Source: an uncultured Mediterranea sp.
GTDB lineage: Bacteria; Bacteroidota; Bacteroidia; Bacteroidales; Bacteroidaceae
DNA length: 64,000 nucleotides
NCBI GenBank assembly: GCA_945879145.1
Contig: CAMCUZ010000002.1
Span: 42,765-106,764 of the forward strand
Direction: 5' to 3'
Shown in pieces: positions 29,927 through 39,844 of this stretch. Under the pieces are notes generated by a model. That model ran no database searches and was not told the DNA's origin. It worked only from the letters and a program-made list of their open reading frames with translations. Both the position numbers and the translations under genes were made by a program. Each line of letters opens with the position of its first letter. The stretch's first letter is position 1.

Positions 29927-31459
29927 ATGGCAGATAATAGAGTCAGAGTACGTTTTGCCCCCAGTCCTACGGGGCCCCTTCATATTGGTGGCGTGCGCAC
30001 CGCGTTGTACAACTACCTGTTTGCCCGTCAGCATGGCGGCGACCTGATTTTCCGTATCGAGGATACCGATTCCAACCGCTTTGTGCCCGGTGCCGAGCAG
30101 TATATCATCGAGTCATTCAAGTGGCTCGGCATCACGTTCGACGAAGGAGTGAGCTTTGGTGGCGACTACGGCCCTTACCGTCAGTCGGAGCGTCGCGACA
30201 TCTATAAGAAGTACGTGCAGCAGTTGCTTGACAACGGCAAGGCCTATATCGCATTCGATACGCCTCAGGAGCTGGAAGCCAAGCGTGCCGAGGTGCCCAA
30301 TTTCCAGTATGATGCCTCTACACGCCTGCAGATGCGCAACTCGCTGGTAATGCCACGCGAGGAGGTAGAGGCGCTGATTGCCGAGGGCAAGCAGTATGTG
30401 GTTCGCTTCCGTATCGAGCCTAACCAGGAGGTGCATGTCCACGACCTGATTCGTGGTGAGGTGGTGATCAACTCCTCCGTGCTGGATGACAAGGTGCTCT
30501 ATAAGTCGGCCGACCAGCTGCCCACCTACCATCTGGCCAACATCGTGGACGACCATCTGATGGAAGTGTCGCACGTCATCCGTGGTGAGGAGTGGCTCCC
30601 CTCAGCGCCGCTGCATGTGCTGCTCTACCGTGCCTTTGGCTGGGAAGAGAGCATGCCGCATTTTGCCCACCTCCCCCTGCTACTCAAACCCGAGGGCAAT
30701 GGCAAGCTGAGCAAGCGCGACGGCGACCGTCTGGGCTTCCCCGTCTTCCCCCTGGAGTGGCACGACCCCAAGAGTGGTGAAATCTCGTCGGGCTATCGTG
30801 AGGCAGGCTACCTGCCCGAAGCGGTCATCAACTTCCTCGCCCTGCTGGGTTGGAACCCGGGCAACGACCAGGAGCTGATGACGATGGACGAGCTCATCCA
30901 GCTCTTCTCGCTGGAGCATTGCAGCAAGGCCGGTGCCAAGTTTGACTATAAGAAAGGTACATGGTTCAACCACGAATACATCCTCCGCAAGAGCGATGCA
31001 GAGCTGGCTCAGCTCTTCAAGCCGCTACTCGAGGCGCAGGGCGTGCAGGTGGTGCACTATAGCGACGACTATCTGGCTCGCGTGGTATCGCTCGTCAAGG
31101 GACGTGTTAACTTCATCAAGGAACTCTGGGATCAGTCGAAGTTCTTCTTCCAAGCTCCCGAGGCATACGCAGAGAAAGATGTGAAGAAGCGTTGGAGTGC
31201 CGAGACACCCGCCATCATGGGTGAACTGATGGAGCTACTCGAGGGGTTGGAAAGCTTCGAGTCGAAGGCTGCCGAAGAGCAGGTTATCGGATGGATTACC
31301 GCCAAGGGGTATCACCTGGGCAACGTGATGAATGCGTTCCGTCTGGCTGTGGTGGGCGAGTGCAAAGGTCCCCACATGTTCGACATCACCGAGCTGCTGG
31401 GCAAGGAAGAGACGATTCGTCGTATCACGAAGGCTGTGCAGGTGCTCGGCGTGCAGTAA
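29927..31459 (+). CDS. gltX: Glutamyl-tRNA synthetase
   Basis: A class-I synthetase of about 510 residues that charges tRNA-Glu in the cytoplasm. The start at 29927 ([16 protein letters not shown]) matches the usual N-terminus of the family; an in-frame ATG four codons earlier at 29915 is possible. The HIGH-type signature [11 protein letters not shown] is near residues 13-22 and the KMSKS-type loop is KLSKR near 260. A C-terminal anticodon-binding region follows. The length is normal. A short 36-bp gap leads to waaA, suggesting co-transcription. Confidence 0.97.
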   Translation: MADNRVRVRFAPSPTGPLHIGGVRTALYNYLFARQHGGDLIFRIEDTDSNRFVPGAEQYIIESFKWLGITFDEGVSFGGDYGPYRQSERRDIYKKYVQQLLDNGKAYIAFDTPQELEAKRAEVPNFQYDASTRLQMRNSLVMPREEVEALIAEGKQYVVRFRIEPNQEVHVHDLIRGEVVINSSVLDDKVLYKSADQLPTYHLANIVDDHLMEVSHVIRGEEWLPSAPLHVLLYRAFGWEESMPHFAHLPLLLKPEGNGKLSKRDGDRLGFPVFPLEWHDPKSGEISSGYREAGYLPEAVINFLALLGWNPGNDQELMTMDELIQLFSLEHCSKAGAKFDYKKGTWFNHEYILRKSDAELAQLFKPLLEAQGVQVVHYSDDYLARVVSLVKGRVNFIKELWDQSKFFFQAPEAYAEKDVKKRWSAETPAIMGELMELLEGLESFESKAAEEQVIGWITAKGYHLGNVMNAFRLAVVGECKGPHMFDITELLGKEETIRRITKAVQVLGVQ

Positions 31460-31495
31460 ACCTGTAACGATGGATTCTTCTTCCGCATTGTCGCT

Positions 31496-32716
31496 ATGAT
31501 TTATAATCTGATTATCGCCATTTACGATCTGCTGGTGCATCTGGCTTCGCCCTTCAGCCGCAAGCCCCGCAAGATGATGAAGGGGCATTGGGTGGTGTAC
31601 GAACTGCTGCGCCAGCAGCTGGAGCCTGATGCCCGCTACATCTGGTTTCATGCCGCCTCGTTGGGAGAGTTCGAGCAGGGGCGCCCGCTGATTGAGCAGA
31701 TTCGTTCCCGTTATCCCGAGTACAAGATTCTACTAACCTTCTTCTCGCCTTCGGGTTACGAGGTGCGTAAGAACTACCGGGGAGCCGACATTGTGTGCTA
31801 CCTCCCCTTCGACAAGCCCCGCAATGTAAAGAAGTTCCTCGACCTGGCGAATCCCTGCATGGCTTTCTTCATCAAGTATGAGTTCTGGAAGAACTACCTC
31901 GATGAGTTGCATCGCCGGCGCATCCCCGTCTATAGCATCTCCTCCATCTTCCGTAAGGGGCAGATATTCTTTAAATGGTATGGAGGAACCTACCGTAGCG
32001 TGTTGCGTAACTTCGATTACCTCTTTGTGCAGAACGAACGCTCCAAGCGCTTCCTGGCCAAGATAGGCATCAACCGCACCATGGTGGTGGGCGATACGCG
32101 CTTCGACCGGGTACTGCAGATACGAAGTGAGGCCAAGGAACTCCCCTTGGTAGAGCGCTTTAAGAACCACACGCTGACCTTTGTCGCCGGCAGCTCGTGG
32201 CAACCCGACGAGGACCTCTTCATTGAATACTTCAATCAGCATCCCGAGATGAAGCTCATCATTGCGCCTCACGTCATCGACGAGAACCACCTGGTGGAGA
32301 TTATCTCCAAGCTGAAGCGCCCCTACGTGCGCTATACCCGCGCCGACGAACAGAATGTGTGCAAGGCTGACTGCCTGATTATCGACTGCTTCGGGTTGCT
32401 CTCATCCATCTACCGCTATGGTGAGATAGCCTATATCGGAGGAGGTTTTGGTGTGGGCATCCACAATACGCTGGAGGCAGCGGTGTATGGCATACCTGTG
32501 ATTTTTGGTCCCAAGTATCAGAAGTTCCAAGAGGCCGTTCAGCTGATTGAGCGTAAGGGTGCTTACTCCATCAAGAACTACCTGGAACTGCAGGTACTGC
32601 TCGACCGCTTGCTCACCGACGAGCATTTCCTGCGTGAAACGGGTATCAATGCCGGTAGCTACGTGACCGATCACGCCGGTGCTACCGACAAGATACTCCG
32701 CATGATTAATTTCTGA
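31496..32716 (+). CDS. waaA: 3-deoxy-D-manno-octulosonic acid (Kdo) transferase
   Basis: A 406-residue GT-B glycosyltransferase that adds Kdo from CMP-Kdo to the lipid A precursor at the inner membrane. The N-terminal segment is hydrophobic (LIIAIYDLLVHLA). The Kdo-transferase N-terminal domain has FHAASLGEFEQGRPLIEQIR with the catalytic Glu, and the C-terminal half has VAGSSWQPDE and IGGGFGVGIHNTLEAAVYGIPVIFGP. In Bacteroidetes the enzyme probably adds a single Kdo. Its stop codon directly abuts that of the convergent gene downstream. Confidence 0.95.
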   Translation: MIYNLIIAIYDLLVHLASPFSRKPRKMMKGHWVVYELLRQQLEPDARYIWFHAASLGEFEQGRPLIEQIRSRYPEYKILLTFFSPSGYEVRKNYRGADIVCYLPFDKPRNVKKFLDLANPCMAFFIKYEFWKNYLDELHRRRIPVYSISSIFRKGQIFFKWYGGTYRSVLRNFDYLFVQNERSKRFLAKIGINRTMVVGDTRFDRVLQIRSEAKELPLVERFKNHTLTFVAGSSWQPDEDLFIEYFNQHPEMKLIIAPHVIDENHLVEIISKLKRPYVRYTRADEQNVCKADCLIIDCFGLLSSIYRYGEIAYIGGGFGVGIHNTLEAAVYGIPVIFGPKYQKFQEAVQLIERKGAYSIKNYLELQVLLDRLLTDEHFLRETGINAGSYVTDHAGATDKILRMINF

Positions 32717-33232
32717 TTACTCCTTGTACCAGGAGGCATACATCAGGTAGTTGTGCGCTATCTTCTGGTTCAATTCCTTGGCTTGCTCGGGATCCACCTT
32801 CTTGATGAACTTGGCCGGTACACCGCCCCAGATGCTACCGGGTTCAATGACCGTGTTTGAGAGTACCAGCGATCCGGCTGCTACAATCGCTCCTTCACCC
32901 ACCACGGCATGGTCGAGTAGGGTAGCTCCCATACCGATCAAGGCATAATCATGAATGGTAGCTCCATGAATGGTGACATTGTGCCCCACGGAGACGTGAT
33001 TGCCGATTTCAATGGTTGACTTCTCGTAGAGCGTGTGGAGCACGCTGCCATCTTGTATGTTCACTCCGTCGCCGATTCGGATGGAGTTGACGTCGCCACG
33101 AAGCACGGTGCTAAACCAGATGCTGCAGTCGCGTCCCATCACCACGTCGCCGATGATGGCGGCATTGTCGGCAATAAAGCAGTTCTCTCCTATCCGTGGT
33201 GTAAAGCCACGTACCGATTTGATGATTGCCAT
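32717..33232 (-). CDS. Gamma-carbonic anhydrase family protein
   Basis: A 171-residue left-handed beta-helix (hexapeptide repeat) protein. Histidines at 66, 84 and 89 (LHT, GHNVTIH) have the spacing of the three zinc ligands in gamma-carbonic anhydrases. Members such as YrdA and PaaY are trimers with metal bound between subunits; some hydrate CO2, others act on thioesters. The C-terminal helix is present. The gene ends back to back with waaA with no intervening bases. Confidence 0.92.
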   Translation of the reverse strand: MAIIKSVRGFTPRIGENCFIADNAAIIGDVVMGRDCSIWFSTVLRGDVNSIRIGDGVNIQDGSVLHTLYEKSTIEIGNHVSVGHNVTIHGATIHDYALIGMGATLLDHAVVGEGAIVAAGSLVLSNTVIEPGSIWGGVPAKFIKKVDPEQAKELNQKIAHNYLMYASWYKE

Positions 33233-33356
33233 AGTGTTATTATTTTTATATCATTCTTTCTTCACATGAATGCACCCACTATTGCGGATTCTATTGGATA
33301 AAACCCACAGTTGTTTTTTTACTGGATAACATCCACTTGTAGGGGCGGAACATGGG

Positions 33357-35141
33357 TTATTCCAGAGGGCTGCAAGCCTCCTTCAGCCAGTGCTGTGTCT
33401 CTTTGTCTAGATGGGGCGCAAGCTTCTCAAAGACGGTGCGGTGATAGCTGTTGAGCCACTCCACCTCTTCGGCCGTGAGCAACGTGCGCTCGATGGGGGC
33501 CTTGTCGATGGGACAGAGGGTGAGTGCCTCGAAGCGGTAGAAGGTGCCAAATGGTGTCTCCTGTGCAGGCACAATCAGCAAGGTGTTTTCAGTGCGCACG
33601 CCATGTTTGCCCGCTTTGTAGATACCCGGTTCATCGGTTACGGTCATGCCCGCTTTCAGCACCGTAGGCATGTGGTTCATACGGATTTGGTGAGGCCCTT
33701 CATGTACGCAGAGGTAAGCACCCACACCATGGCCAGTGCCATGCAGGTAGTTGATACCTCTTTTCCACATGGCTTGGCGCGCTAACACGTCGAGTTGCGT
33801 GCCACAGGTGCCGTCGGGGAATTCAGCATGCATCAAGGCCAGGAAGCCCTTCAGCACCAGGGTGTAATCGGTGCGTTCCTCCTCCGTAGTAGGTCCCAGG
33901 GCGATGGTACGTGTCAAGTCGGTGGTGCCATCCAGGTATTGTCCGCCGCTGTCGAGCAGGAGCAATCCCTTGGGTTGTAGTGGAATGTCAGTTTCTGGGG
34001 TGGCTTCGTAGTGTACAATGGCTCCGTGTGCCGCATAGCCGGCAATGGTATCGAAGCTGATACCGCGGTAGTTACTCTGCTCCGCACGCAGTGCACAGAG
34101 CTTCCTGTCGATGCTCAGCTCCGTCTCACCTCCTCGCTCCACAGCCGGCTTCAGCCAGCGCAGGAACTTCACCATGGCTATGCCGTCGCGTATCATGGCT
34201 TCGCGGAAACCGTTCTGCTCCGTTTCGTTCTTCACGCTCTTCATCAAGCAGATAGGTGAAGCTTGTTCGATGAGGTGGCAACCCTGGAGGGCAGCTTGAT
34301 AGATGGCCGCGTTGGTCTTGGGCAGGTCGAGCAGCAGGTGGATGCCCTGCAACCCACTCAGCTTGCTGGCCGCTTCGGTATAGGGGGCTACGTTCACGGG
34401 GATGGAGGCGAGGTAGTCGGCTGTCTCTTGCGGAATCTTGGCTGCATCGGTAAAGAGTATGCTCTCTTCTTTGCCGATATAGAGGTAGGCGACGAAGACA
34501 GGGTTGCAATGCACATCGCTTCCGCGGAGGTTGAGCGTCCAAGCTATCTCGTCGAGCTGAGAGACAAAGATGGCTTCAGCACCTTGTACGGCCAGTGCAC
34601 GTCGAATCTCCTCCAGTTTCTCGGTCGTTGGCTTGCCGGCATAGCGGAGTGGATGTACCACGATGGGGTCTTGAGGAATAGCAGGTCGGTCGCTCCAAAT
34701 CTCGGTCATAGGGTCAGCAATGTATTTCAACTCAATACCTGCAGCAGCCAGCTCTTCGCGCAGGGTCAGTGCTGCTCGGGTAGAGAAGACGGCGGCATCA
34801 ATGCCCACTGCCTCGCCGGGCTTCAGTTCGGCTATCAGAAATTGGGCGATAGAAGGGGTATCGGGTAGCATCTCTTTATACAGGTCGATGCCTGTGCCAT
34901 CTAGTTGCTCGGCAGCTTGTAGGAAATAGCGCGAGTCGGTCCATAATCCGGCTTTTTGTAGGGTGATGACTGCGGTACCGGCTGAGCCGTTGAAGCCACT
35001 GATCCATTCGCGTGAATGCCAGTGGGCAGCTACATATTCACTCAGGTGTGGGTCGGTGCTGGGCACGATGAAAGCACTGATTGCTTGTTTCTTAAGAACT
35101 TCGCGCAGAGCGGTAAGGCGGGCACTGATAAGGGTGTTCAT
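33357..35141 (-). CDS. Xaa-Pro aminopeptidase (M24B)
   Basis: A 594-residue metallopeptidase that removes N-terminal residues next to proline. It has two creatinase-like N-terminal domains (about 5-135 and 160-300) and a C-terminal pita-bread domain. All metal ligands are visible: Asp397 and Asp408 (LLDSGGQYLDGTTDLTR), His471 (HGTGHGVG), Glu504 (DEPGIY) and Glu518 (RTENTL). The three-domain length of about 600 matches the eukaryote-like APP1 subgroup common in Bacteroidetes. No signal peptide is seen, so it is cytoplasmic. Confidence 0.93.
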   Translation of the reverse strand: MNTLISARLTALREVLKKQAISAFIVPSTDPHLSEYVAAHWHSREWISGFNGSAGTAVITLQKAGLWTDSRYFLQAAEQLDGTGIDLYKEMLPDTPSIAQFLIAELKPGEAVGIDAAVFSTRAALTLREELAAAGIELKYIADPMTEIWSDRPAIPQDPIVVHPLRYAGKPTTEKLEEIRRALAVQGAEAIFVSQLDEIAWTLNLRGSDVHCNPVFVAYLYIGKEESILFTDAAKIPQETADYLASIPVNVAPYTEAASKLSGLQGIHLLLDLPKTNAAIYQAALQGCHLIEQASPICLMKSVKNETEQNGFREAMIRDGIAMVKFLRWLKPAVERGGETELSIDRKLCALRAEQSNYRGISFDTIAGYAAHGAIVHYEATPETDIPLQPKGLLLLDSGGQYLDGTTDLTRTIALGPTTEEERTDYTLVLKGFLALMHAEFPDGTCGTQLDVLARQAMWKRGINYLHGTGHGVGAYLCVHEGPHQIRMNHMPTVLKAGMTVTDEPGIYKAGKHGVRTENTLLIVPAQETPFGTFYRFEALTLCPIDKAPIERTLLTAEEVEWLNSYHRTVFEKLAPHLDKETQHWLKEACSPLE

Positions 35142-35397
35142 AGGCGGTTTGATGTTTGGGTTTAATCAATGGTTCTGAGGTGTTTACCACCTCTTGGTAA
35201 AAACTACGGCAATATTACGAAAAAAAACGATACCTCGATGTATTTAGCATGAATATTTTTTCATCAAGAGCCTAAATGCACGATAGCTGTAGGGGCGCAG
35301 GATATACAGTGGCACGATATAAAAAATGCATCGGCCCGTTGACGGGTCGATGCATTGCATTATCTAAGGGTAATCTTACTCTGTAAGTGGGAAGGAA
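35142..35397. other. Intergenic region with a short hairpin, REP-like fragment and pnp terminator
   Basis: A 6-bp hairpin (GAGGTG / CACCTC, 35177-35193) lies in the leader of the aminopeptidase gene. A fragment TGTAGGGGCG is at 35288-35297. The pnp terminator follows at 35325-35356. Confidence 0.5.
35325..35356 (-). terminator. Terminator of pnp
   Basis: On the minus strand AATGCATCGACCCG pairs with CGGGCCGATGCATT around a four-base loop, followed by a T-run. It lies about 40 bp past the pnp stop codon. Confidence 0.75.
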
Positions 35398-37590
35398 TTA
35401 CTCCTTGTTGCCTCTGTCGCGGCGCTCGCGACGTTCGCGGCGTTCGCCACGTTCGGGACGCTCCTGATAACCTTCGGGTTTCGGAATCAGTACCTTGTGC
35501 GACAGCTTGAACTTACCGGTCTTCGGGTCGATGTCGAGCAACTTCACCTGAATCTCGTCACCTTCCTTCAAACCTGCCTCTTCAACCGTCTCCAGACGCT
35601 TCCAGTCAATCTCTGAGATATGGAGTAAACCGTCGCGACCGGGCAGGAACTCTACGAAGGCACCGTAAGGCATGATGCTGCGAATCTTACCTGTGTAGGT
35701 CTCGCCCACTTCAGGCACAGCAACGATAGCCTTGATCATGCGGATAGCATCGTCGATGCTCTGCTTGCAGGTACCGGCAATCTCTATCTTGCCCACGTTG
35801 TCCTCCTCTTCGATGGTGATGGTGGCACCCGTCTCTTCCTGCATGCCTTGGATAATCTTTCCACCCGGGCCGATTACAGCGCCGATGAACTCCTTGGGAA
35901 TGGTCATCGTTTCGATGCGTGGTGCGTGCGGCTTCAGCTCTTCACGCGGCTCTGCGATGCAATCCGTCAACTTACTGAGGATGTATTCGCGACCGGCCTT
36001 GGCTTGCAGCAGGGCCTTTTCCAGGATGTCGTAGGTCAAACCGTCGCACTTGATATCCATCTGCGTGGCGGTGATACCATCCTTCGTACCCGTTACCTTG
36101 AAGTCCATGTCGCCCAGGTGGTCCTCGTCGCCGAGGATGTCGCTCAATACGGCATATTTCTCTTCGCCTGCATTCTTGATAAGACCCATGGCGATACCCG
36201 ATACGGGCTTCTTGATCTTCACACCGGCATCCATCAGAGCCAGCGTACCGGCACAAACCGTAGCCATCGACGAAGACCCGTTGGATTCAAGAATATCAGA
36301 TACTACGCGGATTACGTAGGGATAGTCGGCAGGAATTTGTCCCTTCAACGCACGCCAAGCCAGGTGGCCGTGACCAATCTCACGACGGCCAACACCGCGT
36401 TGAGCCTTGGCTTCTCCAGTGGAGAAGGGGGGGAAGTTGTAGTGCAGTAAGAAGCGCTCCTTGCCATGTACCAGCACGTCGTCAACAATCTTTTCGTCGA
36501 GCTTCGTACCTAGGGTAACCGTCGAGAGCGACTGCGTCTCACCACGGGTAAAGATAGACGAACCGTGAGGACCGGGCAGCGGACTTACCTCGCACCAAAT
36601 GGGGCGGATATCGGTGGTCTTGCGGCCGTCCAGACGCTTGCCTTCGTCGAGGATACAGCGGCGCATAGCCTCCTTCTCCACGTCGTGGTAGTAGCGGTCG
36701 ATGAGGGGAGCTTTCTCTTCCAACTCCTCTTCGGTGAACTGTGCCTTGAATTCGTCGCAGATAGCGGTGAAAGCCTCTTCGCGAGCATGCTTGTCGCGGT
36801 TGCCTTCGCTGGCAATGGCGTATGCTTTAGCGTAGCAAGCCTCGTGTACAGCTTTGCGCAACTCTTCGTCGTTCACCTCGTGGTCGTAGGTGCGCTTTAC
36901 GGTTGAACCTACCTCTTCGGCCAGCTCCTTCTGAGCTACGCACATGGGCTTGATGGCCTCGTGTGCAGCCTTCAGGGCGGCGAGCAGGTCTTGTTCCGAC
37001 ACTTCGCTCATCTCGCCTTCTACCATCATGATGTTTTCGTAGGTAGCACCTACCATCAGGTCCATATCTGCCTTCTCGAGTTGTTCGAAGGTGGGGTTGA
37101 TGACGAACTGTCCATCAATGCGCGCTACGCGCACCTCTGAGATGGGGCCGTTGAAGGGGATGTCGGATACGGCCAGAGCAGCAGAAGCTGCCAAACCAGC
37201 CAGGGCATCGGGCATGTCAACGCCATCTGCAGAGAACAGTATGATGTTTACATAAACTTCAGCATGGAAATTGTCAGGGAAGAGGGGGCGCAAAGCGCGA
37301 TCCACGAGGCGGCAGGTCAGGATTTCGTAATCCGATGCGCGTCCTTCGCGCTTGGTGAAACCTCCGGGGAAACGTCCGAAAGCGGAGAATTTCTCTTTGT
37401 ACTCTACCTGAAGCGGCATGAAATCGGTTCCGGGAACTGCATCCTTGGCGGCACAAACAGTAGCCAGCAGCATGGTGTTGCCCATGCGCAGCATTACAGA
37501 ACCATCTGCCTGTTTTGCCAGCTTTCCCGTTTCGAGCGTGATGGTTCTTCCATCAGGCAACTCGATAGTCTTAACAATGGGGTTAATCAT
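35398..37590 (-). CDS. pnp: Polynucleotide phosphorylase
   Basis: A protein of about 730 residues starting [14 protein letters not shown]; the frame stays open 12 codons further upstream, but the ATG at 37590 begins at the conserved N-terminus. Two RNase PH domains are joined by a helical linker, followed by a KH domain ([17 protein letters not shown]) and an S1 domain ([24 protein letters not shown]). It degrades RNA phosphorolytically from the 3' end. The C-terminal tail is an Arg/Glu-rich repeat tract (ERRERRERR type), which may bind RNA or protein partners. A promoter (37635-37642) and a terminator bracket it as a single-gene unit. Confidence 0.97.
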   Translation of the reverse strand: MINPIVKTIELPDGRTITLETGKLAKQADGSVMLRMGNTMLLATVCAAKDAVPGTDFMPLQVEYKEKFSAFGRFPGGFTKREGRASDYEILTCRLVDRALRPLFPDNFHAEVYVNIILFSADGVDMPDALAGLAASAALAVSDIPFNGPISEVRVARIDGQFVINPTFEQLEKADMDLMVGATYENIMMVEGEMSEVSEQDLLAALKAAHEAIKPMCVAQKELAEEVGSTVKRTYDHEVNDEELRKAVHEACYAKAYAIASEGNRDKHAREEAFTAICDEFKAQFTEEELEEKAPLIDRYYHDVEKEAMRRCILDEGKRLDGRKTTDIRPIWCEVSPLPGPHGSSIFTRGETQSLSTVTLGTKLDEKIVDDVLVHGKERFLLHYNFPPFSTGEAKAQRGVGRREIGHGHLAWRALKGQIPADYPYVIRVVSDILESNGSSSMATVCAGTLALMDAGVKIKKPVSGIAMGLIKNAGEEKYAVLSDILGDEDHLGDMDFKVTGTKDGITATQMDIKCDGLTYDILEKALLQAKAGREYILSKLTDCIAEPREELKPHAPRIETMTIPKEFIGAVIGPGGKIIQGMQEETGATITIEEEDNVGKIEIAGTCKQSIDDAIRMIKAIVAVPEVGETYTGKIRSIMPYGAFVEFLPGRDGLLHISEIDWKRLETVEEAGLKEGDEIQVKLLDIDPKTGKFKLSHKVLIPKPEGYQERPERGERRERRERRDRGNKE

Positions 37591-37634
37591 AAAAATAAAA
37601 TTGTTTTCTGTATTTTTTTCGTCCAAAAATCGTG

Positions 37635-37642
37635 CAAAGGTA
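37635..37642 (-). promoter_or_regulatory. -7 element of pnp
   Basis: On the minus strand this reads TACCTTTG, about 45 bases before the ATG at 37590. Confidence 0.6.
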
Positions 37643-37736
37643 CATATATTATTTGGTTTTCATCCTATCGGGAGGGTTAAATCTTTCGCGTTGGCGGTTT
37701 TTTTTGCTATTTTGATGCAAGTTGTCGAAAAAATGC

Positions 37737-37766
37737 TTTGTTACATGCTGAAAAGACGTATCTTTG
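37737..37766 (+). promoter_or_regulatory. Consensus promoter of the thioredoxin-fold lipoprotein gene
   Basis: TTTG at 37737-37740 and TATCTTTG at 37759-37766 are 18 bases apart, a full -33/-7 pair, 41 bases before the ATG. Confidence 0.7.
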
Positions 37767-37807
37767 CAGGCCGTAATAGGTTGAATTAATAAAACAGACA
37801 TACGTAT

Positions 37808-38959
37808 ATGAAGAAAATGATTTGTGCGGCTTTGTCCGTATTTGCATTGAGTGCTTGCCACAACGAGCCCCGCTTCTGTGTGGAAGGTGAGGTTTCTGGG
37901 GCCGAGGGAAAAATGCTTTATTTCGAGGCATCGGCCCTGGAGGGTGTCGTTGCGCTCGACTCGGTGAAGTTAGGTAGCAGCGGTTCGTTCAGTTTCGAGC
38001 AACCGCAACCCGAATCGCCTGAGTATTACCGCTTGCGTGTGGAGGATAAGGTGATCAACCTCTCCATAGACTCTACTGAGACGGTGAACGTAAAGGCTCC
38101 TTTCGTGGATTTCGCCACCAAGTATGAGGTGGCTGGCTCGGCCAACTGCTCCATGATTAAGGAACTGACCTTGCTGCAAGCCCGTTTGCAGCAGTCGGCC
38201 AACACACTGGCTGCTGATGTGCGTGCCAATCGGCTGACGCCTACACGATACGAAGATAGCCTCTCTGCGCTGGTCAACCACTACAAGGATGAGGTGAAGG
38301 TGAAGTACATCTTCGCACAGCCGGCCACATCGGCTGCCTATTTCGCCCTCTTTCAGAAGCTGAACGGCTATATGCTGTTCGACCCTCTCAACAGCAAGGA
38401 CGACGTGAAGTGCTTTGCCGCCGTGGCAACAAGTCTCTACAATCGCTATCCCCACGCTATCCGCTCGAAGAACCTCTACAACATTGTCATAAAGGGAATG
38501 AAGAATACCCGCAAGCCGCGGGAGCAGGTGCTTGAGGTGTCGGCCGACAAAATCAATACCACCGGCTTGATTGATATCTCGCTGCGCGATATCCAAGCCA
38601 ATGTGCGCAAGTTGAGCGACCTCAAGGGCAAGGTGGTGCTGCTCGACTTTACTATTTATCAGAGTGCCGTGAGCGCTTCGCACAACTATCTGTTGCGCGA
38701 CCTTTACGATAAATATGCTACGCGCGGATTGGAGATTTACCAAGTGTCGCTCGATGCCGACGAGCACTTTTGGAAGACTACTGCGTCCAATCTGCCCTGG
38801 GTTTGCGTGCGCGATGCAGAGGGCATCTACTCGCAGATTGCTGTGACCTACGCCGTACAAGCTGTGCCCACCATCTTCCTGATCAATCGCAACAGCGAGC
38901 TCAGCGCCCGTACCGAAAACATCAAGGACTTGGAGGCAGCCGTCAAGGCGCTGCTCTAA
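37808..38959 (+). CDS. DUF4369/thioredoxin-fold lipoprotein without redox cysteines
   Basis: A 383-residue lipoprotein (signal ends LSAC, Cys17). The N-terminal beta-rich domain (about 20-115) matches the DUF4369 type often attached to TlpA-like proteins. A helical middle region follows, then a thioredoxin fold (about 262-383) with KGKVVLLDFT and the cis-proline in AVPTIFLI. The position normally holding the CxxC pair reads IYQSAVSAS, so the redox cysteines are absent. It cannot be an ordinary disulfide reductase. A binding or chaperone role at the cell envelope is possible. Bacteroidales carry many such proteins, most of them uncharacterised. Confidence 0.8.
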   Translation: MKKMICAALSVFALSACHNEPRFCVEGEVSGAEGKMLYFEASALEGVVALDSVKLGSSGSFSFEQPQPESPEYYRLRVEDKVINLSIDSTETVNVKAPFVDFATKYEVAGSANCSMIKELTLLQARLQQSANTLAADVRANRLTPTRYEDSLSALVNHYKDEVKVKYIFAQPATSAAYFALFQKLNGYMLFDPLNSKDDVKCFAAVATSLYNRYPHAIRSKNLYNIVIKGMKNTRKPREQVLEVSADKINTTGLIDISLRDIQANVRKLSDLKGKVVLLDFTIYQSAVSASHNYLLRDLYDKYATRGLEIYQVSLDADEHFWKTTASNLPWVCVRDAEGIYSQIAVTYAVQAVPTIFLINRNSELSARTENIKDLEAAVKALL

Positions 38960-39046
38960 GCATGCTGCATTAGGGAAGATGCTGCAAGTTCATCACTGTA
39001 GGGGTGGTCAATTGGGCACTCACGGTTGCATTACAAGATTACACCC

Positions 39047-39081
39047 ACCTGTAGGGGCGGAAATATTCCGCCCCTACAGGT
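39047..39081. repeat. REP-like perfect palindrome (TGTAGGGGCGGAA type)
   Basis: Two 16-bp arms, ACCTGTAGGGGCGGAA and its exact reverse complement, are separated by three bases. Partial copies occur at 33338-33350, 35288-35297 and 41911-41936. Confidence 0.75.
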
Positions 39082-39196
39082 AGCGAAACTGCAATGATGT
39101 GTGCAAGTCGTATTCTAAATTGGTAAAAATGAGTTTTTTAAGGTAAAATGTGTTGTAAAGCACCCTTTTCCTCTTGATTTGTATTGAAGAAAAGCC

Positions 39197-39204
39197 TATC
39201 TTTG
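39197..39204 (+). promoter_or_regulatory. -7 element of greA
   Basis: TATCTTTG followed by GCACACG; TTTG occurs at 39178-39181, slightly closer than usual. The start codon is about 123 bases downstream, giving an unusually long leader. Confidence 0.6.
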
Positions 39205-39226
39205 CACACGAAATCATCAATGAGGG

Positions 39227-39267
39227 TTCCAACATGCCAACCATGTTGGAATTCTTTTTGTTTTTTG
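39227..39267 (+). terminator. Terminator-like hairpin within the greA leader
   Basis: TTCCAACATG (39227-39236) and CATGTTGGAA (39242-39251) form a perfect 10-bp stem with loop CCAAC, followed by TTCTTTTTGTTTTTTG. It lies between the greA promoter and the start codon, so it probably ends a fraction of transcripts early. Confidence 0.65.
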
Positions 39268-39326
39268 TAAAAACCCCGATTTCAGCGGACAACATATACA
39301 TTATTAATATATAGGAGGAAAACATT

Positions 39327-39791
39327 ATGGCTTATATGTCAGAAGAGGGCTACAACAAGCTGGTAGCCGAATTACGTCAGTTGGAGGCGGTAGAACGCCC
39401 CAAGATTGTGGCAGCAATTGCCGAAGCGCGCGACAAGGGTGACCTGTCGGAGAACGCTGAATACGATGCCGCCAAAGAGGCACAGGGCCTGCTGGAGATG
39501 AAAATCAATAAACTCAAGGCCGTGATTGCAGATGCCAAAATCATCGACGAGTCGAAGCTCAAGACCGACTCGGTGCAGATACTGAACAAGGTGGAGCTCA
39601 AGAACGTGAAGAATGGGGCCAAGATGACCTACACCATCGTGTCGGAGAGCGAAGCCAACCTCAAGGAGGGCAAGATTTCTGTCAACACCCCCATTGCACA
39701 GGGCCTGCTGGGTCATAAGATGGGCGATGTAGTCGAAATCAAAGTGCCCCAAGGCGTCATCAGTCTTGAGATTGTGAGCATTTCATTTTAA
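39327..39791 (+). CDS. greA: Transcription elongation factor GreA
   Basis: A 154-residue protein with an N-terminal antiparallel coiled coil whose tip carries the acidic residues of DKGDLSENAEY (Asp39, Glu42), and a C-terminal FKBP-like domain. It enters the RNA polymerase secondary channel and stimulates cleavage of backtracked RNA. AGGAGG lies 11 bases ahead of the ATG, unusually Shine-Dalgarno-like for Bacteroidetes. A HIT-family gene follows 53 bp downstream, with a shared terminator after it. Confidence 0.97.
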   Translation: MAYMSEEGYNKLVAELRQLEAVERPKIVAAIAEARDKGDLSENAEYDAAKEAQGLLEMKINKLKAVIADAKIIDESKLKTDSVQILNKVELKNVKNGAKMTYTIVSESEANLKEGKISVNTPIAQGLLGHKMGDVVEIKVPQGVISLEIVSISF

Positions 39792-39844
39792 CCCATTGGG
39801 CAAGTCTGCTGCGTGCGGATTTGCCTTTTTTAATTCCTATCAAT

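Larger units (their letters stand above)
38960..39326. other. Intergenic region with REP-like palindrome, greA promoter and leader
   Basis: It holds a TGTAGGGG fragment at about 38997, the perfect palindrome at 39047-39081, the greA -7 element at 39197-39204 and a terminator-like hairpin in the greA leader at 39227-39267. No gene is seen. Confidence 0.65.
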
